Below are positions 1 to 10,377 of a stretch of 64,000 nt of DNA, piece after piece. The stretch is from NCBI RefSeq assembly GCF_026340565.1, contig NZ_JAPEPB010000002.1:434001-498000 (forward strand), given 5' to 3'. Origin of the DNA: Kitasatospora sp. NBC_01287. Lineage in GTDB: Bacteria > Actinomycetota > Actinomycetes > Streptomycetales > Streptomycetaceae. Below the pieces are notes generated by a model, which did not search any database, was not told the DNA's origin, and was given only the letters and a program-made list of their open reading frames with translations. Numbering within the stretch: position 1 is the first letter of the stretch; each line of letters opens with the position of its first letter. Made by a program: the position numbers and the translations under genes.

Positions 1-1
1 C

Positions 2-64
2 CTCGCCGAGGAGCGCCCGCCCACCGTCTGCCGCCGGTGCGGCAGCGCGATCGAACCGGGCTGA
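2..64 (+). CDS. 3' end of an unidentified gene
   Basis: Only the last 20 codons lie in the window, in frame 2, ending with TGA at 62-64. The visible tail carries a Cys-x-x-Cys pair (CRRCG), so it could end in half of a zinc ribbon. The family cannot be named from so little sequence. Confidence 0.4.
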   Translation, partial: LAEERPPTVCRRCGSAIEPG

Positions 65-96
65 ACCGGACTGAGCCGGACTGAGCCGGACTGGAC
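54..96. repeat. 10-bp tandem repeat at a gene end
   Basis: About four copies of a 10-bp unit (ctgagccgga and close variants) begin over the stop codon of the left-edge gene and run into the intergenic region. Looks like simple slippage expansion; no function is apparent. Confidence 0.6.
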
Positions 97-109
97 TCAG
101 CTGGGCGGG

Positions 110-928
110 TCAGCTCCCCGCCGGCCGGCTGATCAGTGAGAACCGGCCGCCCTGCGGGTCACGCAGGTGCGCCACTCGCCCGTACGGACTGTCCCGGACC
201 TCGCCGAGCACGTCGGCGCCGAGCCCGTCGGCTAGCTCGACCGCGTGGTCGGTGTCGGCGACCGAGAAGTAGACGTTCCAGCTGGGCCTGGCCTCCGGGT
301 CGGTGGCCTCCGCGAGCGCGGCCACGCTGCGTCGCTGGGTGCGCAGCACCACCCGGTCGTGTTCCCAGCGGACCTCCAGGTCCTGCGGCTCGCGGTTGTC
401 CCAGGCGAAGACCTCGCCGTAGAAGAGGGCCGCGGCGAAGGCGTCCTTGGTCCGCAGCTCGATCCAGACCGGCGCGCCGGGGATCGTGCTGAGCACCGGG
501 CCGACGTCCAGCGGCCCTTCCCAGAGACCGAACGGCGCGCCGGCCGGGTCGGCCGCGATCGCCAGGCGTCCGGCGTCGGACCCCAGCGGGCCCACGGCGA
601 CCGTGCCGCCGCGGGCGCGGACCCGCTCGGCGACCACGTCGGCGTCCTCGGTGCCGAAGAAGGTGGTCCAGGAGACGGGCAGCTGCAGGTCGACCGAGGC
701 GCTCAGCCCCGCCACCGGGACGCCGTCGGCCTCCGCGCGGAGATAGGGGCCCCAGCGGCTCGGGCCCGGGCTGAAGGTCCAGCCGAGCAGCGTTCCGTAG
801 AACTCGGTGGCGGCGTCCAGGTCGCCGGCCATCAGGCTGACCCAGCTGGGCAGCGCCGGCACGCAGCGCACCGCCGCACCCTTCGCCCCCTCGACCGCCC
901 CCACCCTGCCGGCCGCTGCCTCCGTCAT
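110..928 (-). CDS. VOC (glyoxalase/dioxygenase-fold) protein, two modules
   Basis: A 272-aa protein of two tandem VOC modules (about residues 26-130 and 150-268), each with the beta-alpha-beta-beta-beta pattern. The first has the typical module start (AATEFYGTLLGW) and a DPAGAPFGLWE end; the second has ALFYGEVFAW and DPQGGRFSLI. Tandem-module VOC proteins of this size are common in actinomycetes and are usually of unknown substrate. The ATG at 928 follows a good GAGGAGG site. It is transcribed divergently from the AI-2E-like gene. Substrate and metal use cannot be read from the sequence. Confidence 0.8.
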   Translation of the reverse strand: MTEAAAGRVGAVEGAKGAAVRCVPALPSWVSLMAGDLDAATEFYGTLLGWTFSPGPSRWGPYLRAEADGVPVAGLSASVDLQLPVSWTTFFGTEDADVVAERVRARGGTVAVGPLGSDAGRLAIAADPAGAPFGLWEGPLDVGPVLSTIPGAPVWIELRTKDAFAAALFYGEVFAWDNREPQDLEVRWEHDRVVLRTQRRSVAALAEATDPEARPSWNVYFSVADTDHAVELADGLGADVLGEVRDSPYGRVAHLRDPQGGRFSLISRPAGS

Positions 929-1177
929 CGCTGCGCCTCCTCGCTGCCCGACCGCGCTGACCCGGCCGGTCTGGATCAGACCGTACCCGCACCACGGCCC
1001 GCTCGCACGGACCCCGCTCGGGCGGGCGCGGCCAGGTGCTCGGGCGGGCGCGGCCGGTCACCCCATGGGATCGTGGACGGACCGTGCCTGACGAACCGCC
1101 AGGCCGACGGAACGAGCGGCTTCCCGGGCGGACCGAGACGGACCAGCCCTCACCGGCGAGGCGAGAGAGGCGACAGC

Positions 1178-2224
1178 GTGGCCGAGCAGCACGACCGGAG
1201 CCGGCGGCCGTCCTGGTTCCCGATCGGCTTCGGCCTCGCGCTGGGCGCACTGCTCGCCGCGCTGCTGGTGCGCTCGGTGCTGCGGATCAGCGGACTGCTC
1301 ACCCTGGTGGCACTGGCGCTCTTCCTGGCGATCAGCCTGGAGCCGGTGGTGACCTGGCTGACCCGACGGGGCGTGCGCCGGTTCTGGGCGGTGACCGCGC
1401 TGGTGCTGGTGCTGCTGGCGGCGATGGCCGGCTTCGTCGCGCTGGTGATCCCTCCGCTGAGCGCCGAGGTCAGCGCCCTGAGCACGGCGATCCCGGACTG
1501 GCTGCAGCAGCTGCACGACCACCAGTCCGCCCTCGGCAGGCTGGAGGACCACTACCACCTGATCGACCGGGCCAAGCAGGCGCTCAGCGGGGGCAACGCC
1601 ACCACCGTGCTGAACGGGGTACTGGGCGCCGGGCGGCTGGTGCTCAACGCCCTGACCGCCGTGGTGGTGGTGACCACGCTGACGCTGTACTTCCTGGCCG
1701 GGCTGCCGGCCATCAAGTCCTACGGCTACCGCTTCGTGCCCGCCAGCCGCCGCGAGCGGGTGGTCGACCTGGTCGAGGAGGTGGTGGTGCGCACCGGGCG
1801 GTTCATGCTCGCCAACCTGGCCACCTCGGGGATCGCGGGCCTGGCCACCTTCGGCTGGCTGGAGGGCTGGGGCGTGCCGTATCCGGCGCTGCTGGGGGTC
1901 TTCGTGGCGCTGATGGACCTGGTGCCCGTGGTCGGCTCGACCATCGGCGGCGTGGTGGTCTCGCTGGTGGCGCTGGTGGTCTCGTTCCCGGTGGCGCTGG
2001 CGACGGCGGCCTTCTACATCGTCTTCCGACTGGCCGAGGACTACCTGATCATGCCGCGCGCGATGAAGTACGCGGTGGCGGTGCACCCGGTGGTGACCGT
2101 GCTGGCGGTGCTGGCCGGCGGCGCGTTGCTGGGGCTGGTGGGGGCGCTGGTCGCGGTGCCGGTGGCGGTCGCGGTGGGGCTGGTGCTGGACGAGGTGGTC
2201 TTCCCGCGCCTGGAGCGGCGCTGA
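1178..2224 (+). CDS. AI-2E family (PerM-like) transporter
   Basis: A 348-aa polytopic membrane protein. An N-terminal pair of hydrophobic segments (about residues 10-70) is followed by a third at about 75-95, a soluble stretch, then a cluster of hydrophobic helices in the C-terminal half with the family's P-Y-P-x-L-x-G and DLVPVVGSTIGG-type motif (about residues 230-260). The open frame extends far upstream but that extension is antisense to the VOC gene. The GTG at 1178 is preceded by GAGAGAGG 7 nt upstream and gives a normal family length. Family members are putative efflux permeases; the substrate is unknown here. Confidence 0.85.
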   Translation: MAEQHDRSRRPSWFPIGFGLALGALLAALLVRSVLRISGLLTLVALALFLAISLEPVVTWLTRRGVRRFWAVTALVLVLLAAMAGFVALVIPPLSAEVSALSTAIPDWLQQLHDHQSALGRLEDHYHLIDRAKQALSGGNATTVLNGVLGAGRLVLNALTAVVVVTTLTLYFLAGLPAIKSYGYRFVPASRRERVVDLVEEVVVRTGRFMLANLATSGIAGLATFGWLEGWGVPYPALLGVFVALMDLVPVVGSTIGGVVVSLVALVVSFPVALATAAFYIVFRLAEDYLIMPRAMKYAVAVHPVVTVLAVLAGGALLGLVGALVAVPVAVAVGLVLDEVVFPRLERR

Positions 2225-2308
2225 CCCTCCGTCAACACGTTCGGGCAGCAGGCGCCGACGGGCGCCGATACCAGGCAGGTGCCGACGCCGACGGGCGCCC
2301 GCGCGCGG

Positions 2309-2986
2309 TCAGCGCACCCCGGTGGTGACCGCTGTCCGCCGGGCGCGGGCGGCGGCGGCGTCGAGCAGCAGGTCCCAGCGCGGGGCGAGCAGCGCGGGCA
2401 GCCCGCCCGCCGGGTCGCCCGCGGCGGGCGGGCACAGCAGGGCCGCGGTCTCCGGCTCCAGCTCTCGGTTGCGCAGCACCGTGGGGTGCGCCAGGTCGGC
2501 CGAGTCCACGATGCTCTGCAGGAAGAGCAGGTTGGCGGCGATCAGCCACGGCGAGTCGGCAGGCGCCGGCCCGGCCCCGGCCCCGGCGGCAGGCGAACCG
2601 GCGTCGGCCGGGCCGGAGGAGGCCGGCGCCCACGGATCGGGGGCCAGGAAGCGGACACCGCCGACGCCGGTGAAGGCGAGTGCCGCCGCGCACATCGCGC
2701 AGGGCTGCTGGGTGCTCCAGAGTGTGAGGCCGCCCAGGTCACAGCCGGTGCGCACGAGGGCCAGTGCGTTCAGCTCGGCGTGCGCCAGCGGGGTGCCCTG
2801 GAGCGGGTCGGGGCCGCCGGGCCCGTCGTAGGCCCGGTTGCGCCCCTCGGCGCGGACCAGCCCCGCGCCGTCCACCAGGACGGCGCCGACCGCGAGGCCG
2901 CCCCCGGTCAGCGAGAGGTGGGCCAGCTCCAGACAGCGGCGCACCGCCGCCGGAGCCGCCTGCCAGGCCTGCTCGAACCCGCTCAT
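2309..2986 (-). CDS. nucleoside/CMP-type deaminase
   Basis: A 225-aa protein of the cytidine/deoxycytidylate deaminase fold. Zinc-site signatures are visible: HAE at residues 69-71 (His ligand and catalytic Glu) and PCAMC at 95-99 (two Cys ligands). The N-terminal 100 residues are the conserved core. A low-complexity Ala/Gly/Pro stretch around residue 120 and a C-terminal extension make it longer than guanine or tRNA-adenosine deaminases (about 150 aa). The start ATG at 2986 fits the domain start; a much longer open frame continues upstream only as the shadow of fumC. Substrate is uncertain. Confidence 0.8.
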   Translation of the reverse strand: MSGFEQAWQAAPAAVRRCLELAHLSLTGGGLAVGAVLVDGAGLVRAEGRNRAYDGPGGPDPLQGTPLAHAELNALALVRTGCDLGGLTLWSTQQPCAMCAAALAFTGVGGVRFLAPDPWAPASSGPADAGSPAAGAGAGPAPADSPWLIAANLLFLQSIVDSADLAHPTVLRNRELEPETAALLCPPAAGDPAGGLPALLAPRWDLLLDAAAARARRTAVTTGVR

Positions 2987-3060
2987 CCCAACCCCCGTGG
3001 TCCGCCCGGTATCAGCGGGCATCCTACGGCCGGGCGTCTTACCAGCGGGTGAACGCCAGG

Positions 3061-3135
3061 GATGGGTCATCCGCAGGACGCCCGGAGCCCGGGTGCTGGG
3101 GGGCTCGGGACTGGGCCCCGGGGGCCGGGGCCCGG

Positions 3136-3160
<25 letters not shown>
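3061..3160. repeat. direct repeat of the fumC 3' end
   Basis: A 20-bp segment at 3141-3160, encoding the last residues of fumC, is repeated with one mismatch at 3061-3080 in the same orientation, beyond the gene's stop. The two copies flank the hairpin at 3113-3133. It looks like a small local duplication. Confidence 0.6.
3113..3133 (-). terminator. hairpin after fumC
   Basis: A 7-bp GC-only stem (gggcccc / ggggccc) with a 7-nt loop sits just past the fumC stop codon in the direction of transcription. There is no T-run, as is usual in streptomycetes. Confidence 0.45.
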
Positions 3161-4560
<1,400 letters not shown>

Positions 4561-4728
4561 CGCGCCCACCTCCACAGCGATCAAGGGTTCCACGGGGCAC
4601 AGCTTCCCCGGACCGCCGGGTATTTCCGCTCAGCCGATCGATTCACTCCTTCGTGTCGCCGACCCGTTCTCCCGGCCCACCGCGCTGCTCCTTCGGGGTA
4701 ACGGGCCGCACCTCCCGAGGGCGGCCGG

Positions 4729-5226
4729 TCACTCCTTCGGCGCACGCGGCTCGCCGCGGTAGGTGCCGAAGGACCAGTGGTTGCCCTCCGGGTCGCGGGC
4801 GGCGAAGTCGCGTGAGCCGTAGTGGGTGGTGTGCGGCGGGCTGACGATCTCGGCGCCGGCGGCCTTGGCCCGCTCGTGCAGCGCGTCGGGCCGGTCGGTC
4901 ACCACGTAGGCGCCGAACGAGCCGGGACGCAGCGCCCACTTGTCGTCGGCGCCGGGGCGGACCGAGCCGAGCATCAGGCCACCGCCCTGCGGCCAGGCGA
5001 GCTGGGCGTGCTCGACCAGCTCGCCCTCGCCGTAGACCACGACCTCCTCGAAGCCGAAGGCCTCGACCAGGAACCGGATCAGTGCCCGGGCGTCGGTGGC
5101 CCGCAGGCTGGGCCAGACCTGCGGTGCGGGGGCGCCCGGGGCGGGCGGCAGGCCCCCGTCGAGCTGCGCGCTGTCGGGCTGGGCAGCGGTGTCGGGCTGG
5201 GCAGCGGTGTCGGCGGGCTCGGACAT
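4729..5226 (-). CDS. VOC family protein (glyoxalase-like)
   Basis: A 165-aa single-module VOC protein. The first 35 residues are a low-complexity Ala/Gln/Asp/Pro linker with a repeated AAQPD unit; the module proper starts at about residue 38 (VWPSLRATDARALIRFLVEAFGF) and ends with a DPEGNHWSFGTY motif, which gives it a late conserved Glu/Asp environment typical of the fold. The ATG at 5226 has GAGGAGG upstream. It lies 35 nt downstream of, and on the same strand as, an AraC-type regulator gene, so the two are probably cotranscribed. Confidence 0.82.
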   Translation of the reverse strand: MSEPADTAAQPDTAAQPDSAQLDGGLPPAPGAPAPQVWPSLRATDARALIRFLVEAFGFEEVVVYGEGELVEHAQLAWPQGGGLMLGSVRPGADDKWALRPGSFGAYVVTDRPDALHERAKAAGAEIVSPPHTTHYGSRDFAARDPEGNHWSFGTYRGEPRAPKE

Positions 5227-5261
5227 GGCGACCGGACCTCCTCGGTTGTCGGGTGCCCGGG

Positions 5262-6233
5262 TCATCCCGGACTGCCTCCAGCCTGCGCCGTGCGCCCCGG
5301 CGGTGCCTTGGACGTTTCGGAACCCGCGAGGCCCTCGGCGGCCAGCCAGCGGCTCGGCGCGCAGCCGGCCAGGGCGCGGAACTCGCGGGCCAGGTGCGCC
5401 TGATCGAAGTACCCGCAGTCCACCGCCAGCTGCGCCAGTCCCAGGCCGCCGCCGTGGCGCACGGCTGCCTCGGACGCGGTGGCGGGGGTGGCGGCGGAGG
5501 CGGCGCCGCTCGCCGCGGCGGTCCGGGCGGTCCGGGCGGCCAGCAGCCGGCGGGCCCGGTCGAAGCGGATCACCCGGGCGGCGGCCTTGGGCGTGAGGCC
5601 GATCTCGGTGCGGAACCGCGCCGCCAGGTGGCGCCCGCTCCAGCCCACCCGCTCGGCGAGTTCGGCCGCCGCGGGCCGCCCGCCGCCCGCCAGCAGCAGC
5701 CGCCAGGCCTCGGCCACCTCGGGGGCGGGTCCGGGCACGGCGGCCAGCCGGCCGGCCAGCCACTGGTCGACGGCGGCGAACCGGCCCGGCCAGTCCTCCG
5801 CCGAGCGCAGCCGCTCCCGGCCCTCCTCGGCGCACCGCCCGAGGACATCGTCGGCCGGGAGGTCCAGCTCGGCCAGCTCCCCCGCGGGCAGCCCGAGCAG
5901 CGCGCGGGCACCCAGCGGGCTGAGCGCGATCTGCACGCCCGACTGCCGGCCGTCGTGGGTGATCAGCGCGGGGCGGGTGTGCAGGCCGCCGAGCAGCGCG
6001 CGGTAGCCGGCCGGCGGCTGCGCGGGGTCGGGGTGCGCGGCCAGCCGCAGCGGCTCGTCGAGGGTGAGGATCAGCGTCAGGTACGGCGAGGGCAGACCGC
6101 GGTGCAGGGCGGGCGGCACCCCGCGCTGCCGGTAGCCCGAGTACCAGGCGATGAACGGGCGCAGCGCGGGCGCCGGGCGGGCGCGGACGGATTCGTCCAC
6201 CCGGCCCGTGGGGTCCCCGGCGGCGCTGGTCAC
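5262..6233 (-). CDS. AraC family transcriptional regulator
   Basis: A 323-aa regulator. The N-terminal two thirds is a sensor-like domain of the DUF6597/AraC-associated type (starts ALRPFIAWYSGYR). The C-terminal HTH pair covers about residues 200-300, with WSGRHLAARFRTEIGLTPKAAARVIRF forming the first HTH and the turn, and a second helix-turn-helix with GYFDQAHLAREFRALAGCAPSRWLA, the standard AraC signature. An Ala/Thr-rich insertion separates the two HTH motifs. GTG start at 6233. Probably regulates itself and the downstream VOC gene. Confidence 0.88.
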   Translation of the reverse strand: MTSAAGDPTGRVDESVRARPAPALRPFIAWYSGYRQRGVPPALHRGLPSPYLTLILTLDEPLRLAAHPDPAQPPAGYRALLGGLHTRPALITHDGRQSGVQIALSPLGARALLGLPAGELAELDLPADDVLGRCAEEGRERLRSAEDWPGRFAAVDQWLAGRLAAVPGPAPEVAEAWRLLLAGGGRPAAAELAERVGWSGRHLAARFRTEIGLTPKAAARVIRFDRARRLLAARTARTAAASGAASAATPATASEAAVRHGGGLGLAQLAVDCGYFDQAHLAREFRALAGCAPSRWLAAEGLAGSETSKAPPGRTAQAGGSPG

Positions 6234-6317
6234 CCGTCCATTCTCGCGCGCTCCCGCGCGGGCCTCGCGCGAGTCGCCGCCCGGCGGATCACCGCAGGCG
6301 GATTCACCGCAGGCGGA

Positions 6318-7175
6318 TCACTGCAGGATGTTGACCGCGCGGGCCACCACCAGCACCACGGTGAGCAGCGAGATCGCGCTCTGCAGCAACATCAGCAGCT
6401 TGGCCCAGAGCGAGAGCGGCATGGTGTCGGTCGGGCTGAAGGCGGTGGCGTTGGTGTAGGCGACGTAGAGGTAGTCCAGGAAACCCGGCTCCCAGTCCGC
6501 CGGGGCCACCCCCTGCTGCTGCATCTGCGGGAAGAGGAAGTCGGGGTACTCGGCCACGCCGCGGGCCCGGGCGGCAGGGCCGCCGCGGTCCCACTCCCAG
6601 TACCAGAGCGCGAAGGCGATCACGTTGGTGGCCCAGACCGCGCCGCCGGTGCCGAGCAGCGCGAGCGCACCGGTAGCACCGCCGCCGTGCACCAGGTCGC
6701 GCACCAGCTTCACCGCCGACCAGCCGTTGGCCAGACTGATCGCGGCCACCAGCGCGAGGCTGAGCGTGCGCAGCAGCCGGGAGCTGCGGTTGATCCGCCG
6801 GTGCGGGTGCACCGCGACCAGCGCGACCAGCAGGCCCAGCTCAAGGGCGGGCAGCATCCAGCGCGGATGGATGCTGAGCCGGGCGGGCAGGAAGAGCTGC
6901 AGGCCGACCGCGACCAGGATCGCCGCGGTGACCGCCCAGCGCTGCTCCGCCTCCGTCTCGGTGCGCCAGACCGGCCGCACCGGGGCCGGGTCGGGTGCCG
7001 AGGCCGATGCCGGAGCCGATGCCGGCGCTGATGCAGAGGCCGCCGAGCGCAGGCCGGTGGCGCCCTCACCGGGCTCGGCGCCACCGGTCAGCAGCGCCTC
7101 GATCCGGTCGAGGCGGTGGTGCAGCAGTTCGGTCAGCTCGTGCGGGGTGTCGCCGGGGGGATGCTCGGTGCTCAT
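6318..7175 (-). CDS. integral membrane protein, pore-loop-like C-terminus
   Basis: A protein of about 285 aa. After a charged, Ala-rich N-terminal 80 residues there are about four or five hydrophobic segments. The last part, between a DYLYVAYTNATAF turn and the final helix ending near RAVNILQ, resembles the re-entrant loop plus inner helix of two-TM ion channels, but no TVGYG selectivity filter is present (the equivalent is TNATAFSPTD). I do not recognise the family with confidence; it is often left as a conserved membrane protein in streptomycetes. Start could also be the ATG at 7184; no strong ribosome site decides it. Confidence 0.6.
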   Translation of the reverse strand: MSTEHPPGDTPHELTELLHHRLDRIEALLTGGAEPGEGATGLRSAASASAPASAPASASAPDPAPVRPVWRTETEAEQRWAVTAAILVAVGLQLFLPARLSIHPRWMLPALELGLLVALVAVHPHRRINRSSRLLRTLSLALVAAISLANGWSAVKLVRDLVHGGGATGALALLGTGGAVWATNVIAFALWYWEWDRGGPAARARGVAEYPDFLFPQMQQQGVAPADWEPGFLDYLYVAYTNATAFSPTDTMPLSLWAKLLMLLQSAISLLTVVLVVARAVNILQ

Positions 7176-7365
7176 GGCGGACATTCTGCTCGGCACGCAA
7201 CTGTCCGCCGCACCCGGGCGGCCCTCACCGCGTGCCGGGGCCGGGCAGCGGACGGCCGGCGAGGGCGCGGGCGCGGGCGAAACCAGCGGACCGGACGGAG
7301 GTCCCCCAGTCCGTCTGACAACGCGCCGGCCCGGGTCCTGACGCGGCGTACGACCCGGTTGCCGC

Positions 7366-9261
7366 TCAGCGCAGCAGTTGGTCCAGGAACGGGTTGCCGA
7401 AGACGCGGGCCGGGTCGTAGCGGTCCAGGGTGGCCACGGCCGTGTCCCAGCCCGGGCCGCCGCCGGCGCGGTAGCTGTCGGGGATGACCCGGCCCAGGAC
7501 GTCGGGGTCGGCCCAGGTGGCGTCCGCGGTGTAGGCCCAGCCCTTGGACCACTCGACGCGCAGCGCGGCGCGGGTGCCGTCGAAGGTGGCGAGCAGCAGT
7601 TGTTCGAGGTCGCGGCCGAACTCGTGCAGGCCAGGGGTGCCGGGCAGGGTGAGCACGTCGAACCAGACCGCGGTGTCCCACTCGGGGTGGTCCGGGCGGG
7701 CCCGCAGGGCCGAGAGCAGCGGCGCCTGGGCGCCGGGGACGCCGCTGGTGGCCGGGTCCTCCAGGCCGGTGACGCGGATCTCCACGGCGCCGTTGACCGG
7801 GAACCGTCCGCCGGCCTGGTACCGCGCCAGTAGCGTCTGGTAGCCGCTGGTGACCTGGTTGACCACCCACTGCACGTCGGCCCGGCGGGCGAGCACCGCG
7901 TAGCCGTTGGCGGTCATCCGCAGCGTGGTGGGGCGGACGTACTGGAGCAGCGCGCGGGAGGGGCCCCAGAGGTCGGAGCGCAGGCCGCCGGCCAGCAGGT
8001 GGGTGACCACGTCGAGGCTGAGCAGGTCCTGCAACAGGGTGCCGGAGAGCAGGACGTCGGTGAGGTCGCCGGTCAGGCCGATCGCGGCGATCAGGTACTG
8101 GAGTTGGCCGAAGGTGGGGGCCAGCGCCCAGGAGCCGCTGACCAGTTCGCCGGCGAGCGTGGCGACCGGCGTGGGGATGCTGTCCGAGAACGGGTAGTTG
8201 TAGGGCTCGGTGACGGCGCGCGAGGTGAGCGGCTGCTCGGGGGTGACGCTCCAGGACTTCAGCCAGGGGAACTCGGTGAAGGCGAACCAGATGGCCTCCA
8301 CCCGCCCGCTCTGCGCCAGGAAGTCGGCCAGGCCCTGCCCGCCGGTGGCGCCCGGCGCGGCGAACAGCCGCGAGGCGGGGATGTCGACCCGGCTGAGGCA
8401 GCGCAGGTTCTGGTCGACGCCGGCCCGCAGCACGGCCTCGGTGACGAAGGCGCGGCCCAGGTGGACCAGGAACGCGGCGGTGTCGGGATCGGCGCGGTCG
8501 AAGGTGCGCAGCGCGTACCGGCCGGCGCTCCCGTCCCAGACCACGGCGGTGAGTTGGGTGACCAGGTTGCTCACCGAGCCGTAGCCGTGACCGGCCGGGG
8601 CGCTCTCGCCGGTGGCGGGCACAGCGGTGCCGTGGCCGCCGATGGCGAGCACGCCGCCCAGTGTCACGTCACCGGGGGCGGGGCAGTGGGTGACGCCCAG
8701 GCCGCGCCCGCCCAGGTGGGTGAGGATCGCCTCCATGTCGGCGCCGGCCTGGGCGCGCACGGCCGGAGCGTCGGCGGTGCCGGCGGCGCTGATCGCGGTG
8801 AGGTGCTGGGTGGTGTCGACCAGCAGCACCGCGGTGCCCGCCGGGGTGCCGTCGGCGACGGTGAGCGGGGCCCAGGTGTGCCGGTGGCCCTGGGCCCGCA
8901 GCCGCCAGCCCTGGCCGTACGCCCAGTTGGCCAGGGTGACCACGTCCTCGGGGGTCCGCGCGGCGCAGGTCCAGAGCTGGTCGGCGTGGATCTCGCCGGC
9001 CCAGTTCTCGTAGACCTGGCGGTAGGGCACCAGTCCGGCCGGGAAGGCGGGCGGTGCCGGCGGTACGGGTACGTCCGCGGGGGCACCGGGGCCGCCCGGC
9101 GCGGCCTGGGCGCCGTCCGGGGTGAGGATCCCGCGCAGCAGCCAGCCGGCCCCGCCGAGCGCGGCGGATCCGGCCAGCAGCCGACGACGGGTCAGACCCC
9201 GTGCCCCGTGCTCGGACTGCGGGGTCGGGGTGTCGTCGCGGTCGTGCGGGTCGGTAGCCAT
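7366..9261 (-). CDS. Tat-exported FAD oxidoreductase, class II cholesterol-oxidase-like
   Basis: A 631-aa secreted flavoprotein. Residues 20-50 form a twin-arginine signal (LTRRRLLAGSAALGG, then hydrophobic, then AQA). A VAO/PCMH FAD-binding domain follows (about residues 80-270), with AQGHRHTWAPL where class II enzymes carry the His that can bind FAD covalently and VTLGGVLAIGGHGTA for the FAD pyrophosphate. The long C-terminal half resembles the cholesterol-oxidase substrate-binding domain and ends NPFLDQLL. Start ATG 9261 has GGGAGAG upstream. The substrate may be a sterol or another hydrophobic alcohol; this is family inference. Confidence 0.75.
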   Translation of the reverse strand: MATDPHDRDDTPTPQSEHGARGLTRRRLLAGSAALGGAGWLLRGILTPDGAQAAPGGPGAPADVPVPPAPPAFPAGLVPYRQVYENWAGEIHADQLWTCAARTPEDVVTLANWAYGQGWRLRAQGHRHTWAPLTVADGTPAGTAVLLVDTTQHLTAISAAGTADAPAVRAQAGADMEAILTHLGGRGLGVTHCPAPGDVTLGGVLAIGGHGTAVPATGESAPAGHGYGSVSNLVTQLTAVVWDGSAGRYALRTFDRADPDTAAFLVHLGRAFVTEAVLRAGVDQNLRCLSRVDIPASRLFAAPGATGGQGLADFLAQSGRVEAIWFAFTEFPWLKSWSVTPEQPLTSRAVTEPYNYPFSDSIPTPVATLAGELVSGSWALAPTFGQLQYLIAAIGLTGDLTDVLLSGTLLQDLLSLDVVTHLLAGGLRSDLWGPSRALLQYVRPTTLRMTANGYAVLARRADVQWVVNQVTSGYQTLLARYQAGGRFPVNGAVEIRVTGLEDPATSGVPGAQAPLLSALRARPDHPEWDTAVWFDVLTLPGTPGLHEFGRDLEQLLLATFDGTRAALRVEWSKGWAYTADATWADPDVLGRVIPDSYRAGGGPGWDTAVATLDRYDPARVFGNPFLDQLLR

Positions 9262-9351
9262 GGAACTCTCCCTGTCGGTCCGTCCGCGGGTCTGCCCGCG
9301 GGCAGGAGAGAGGCTAGGAGCGGCAGCCGGCGCCGATCGATCCATTGACGA

Positions 9352-10221
9352 TCAGTCAGCAGTTCGAGTGAACCCATCGGTGACCGGGAACTTTCGGGAG
9401 CGCTCGGCGTTCCGCGCGATCCGGGCGGCCAGCTCCGGCCAGAGCGCCCGCGGCAACTCGTGCCCGACCCCCGGGATCAGCCACAGTTCGGCATCCGGGA
9501 CGGCGGCCGCGGTGGCCTTGCCGCCGCTCGGCTCGATCAGCGGGTCGGCATCGCCGTGCACCACCAGCGTGGGCACGCCGACCCGGCGCAGCCCCTCGGT
9601 GCGGTCGGGCGAGCTGCGCACCGCGAAGAGCTGGCGCAGCGAGCCGTCCGGGCGGTAGGCGCGGTCGTAGCTCTCGCCGACCCGGTCGATCAGCTCCTCG
9701 GGGTCCGCCGGGTGGTCCGGCGAGCCGACCAGCTGGTGGAAGTGGACGCCGTTGCCGATCACCTGCTCGCGGGTCGAGGCGGGGCGGGCCACGAAGGCGG
9801 CCGCCACGTCGGGCCGGGGCTCGCCGTTCACCCGGTCGCCCGGGTGGGAGAGCAGCGAGCAGAGGCTGCGCACCCGCGTCGGGTGGTCGATGGCCAGCTG
9901 CTGGACGATCATGCCGCCCATCGAGACGCCGACCAGGTGCGCGGCCGGTATCCGCAGGGCGTCCAGCAGCGCCACCGCGTCGTCGGCCAGGTCGGCCAGG
10001 CGGTAGGCGGTGCCCAGCGGGACGAGGGTGGCGGTCAGGCCGCTGTCGCGGTTGTCGAAGCGGATCACCCGGTAGCCGTGCCCCGCCAGCAGTTCGCAGA
10101 ACTCCGTACGCCAGCTGATCAGTTGCGAGCCCAGGTCGGCCACCAGCAGGATCACCGGGTGTTCCGGGCGGCCGAACACCTCGTACTCGATCGCCAAGCT
10201 GCCCGCGCGTACCTGTGCCAT
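9352..10221 (-). CDS. alpha/beta hydrolase
   Basis: A 289-aa alpha/beta-hydrolase-fold enzyme. The nucleophile elbow GVSMGG lies at about residues 95-100, the catalytic acid in HGDADPLI (about 220), and the catalytic His in GVGHELP (about 252). Close in type to the PcaD/esterase/aclacinomycin-methylesterase group. Start ATG 10221. It is on the same strand as the oxidase gene, separated by 90 nt, so a shared transcript is possible. Confidence 0.85.
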   Translation of the reverse strand: MAQVRAGSLAIEYEVFGRPEHPVILLVADLGSQLISWRTEFCELLAGHGYRVIRFDNRDSGLTATLVPLGTAYRLADLADDAVALLDALRIPAAHLVGVSMGGMIVQQLAIDHPTRVRSLCSLLSHPGDRVNGEPRPDVAAAFVARPASTREQVIGNGVHFHQLVGSPDHPADPEELIDRVGESYDRAYRPDGSLRQLFAVRSSPDRTEGLRRVGVPTLVVHGDADPLIEPSGGKATAAAVPDAELWLIPGVGHELPRALWPELAARIARNAERSRKFPVTDGFTRTAD

Positions 10222-10377
10222 CCGCGACCTCCGACGCCCGCTCCCCCGGCCCTGCCCCCGGGCCAGGCCCTGCTGTGGGCCACGCTAAGGGGAATCCTGC
10301 TTCCGGAACAACACCCTTGACCGTGCACGGCAAAGGTAACGGCGGCCCCGGCGCCGGCGGCCCGCCCGCTCGGGCGC

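Noticed and set aside
245..1177. Upstream extension of the AI-2E transporter frame
   Set aside because: It is antisense to the VOC gene with shadow-type codon bias; a good ribosome site marks GTG 1178.
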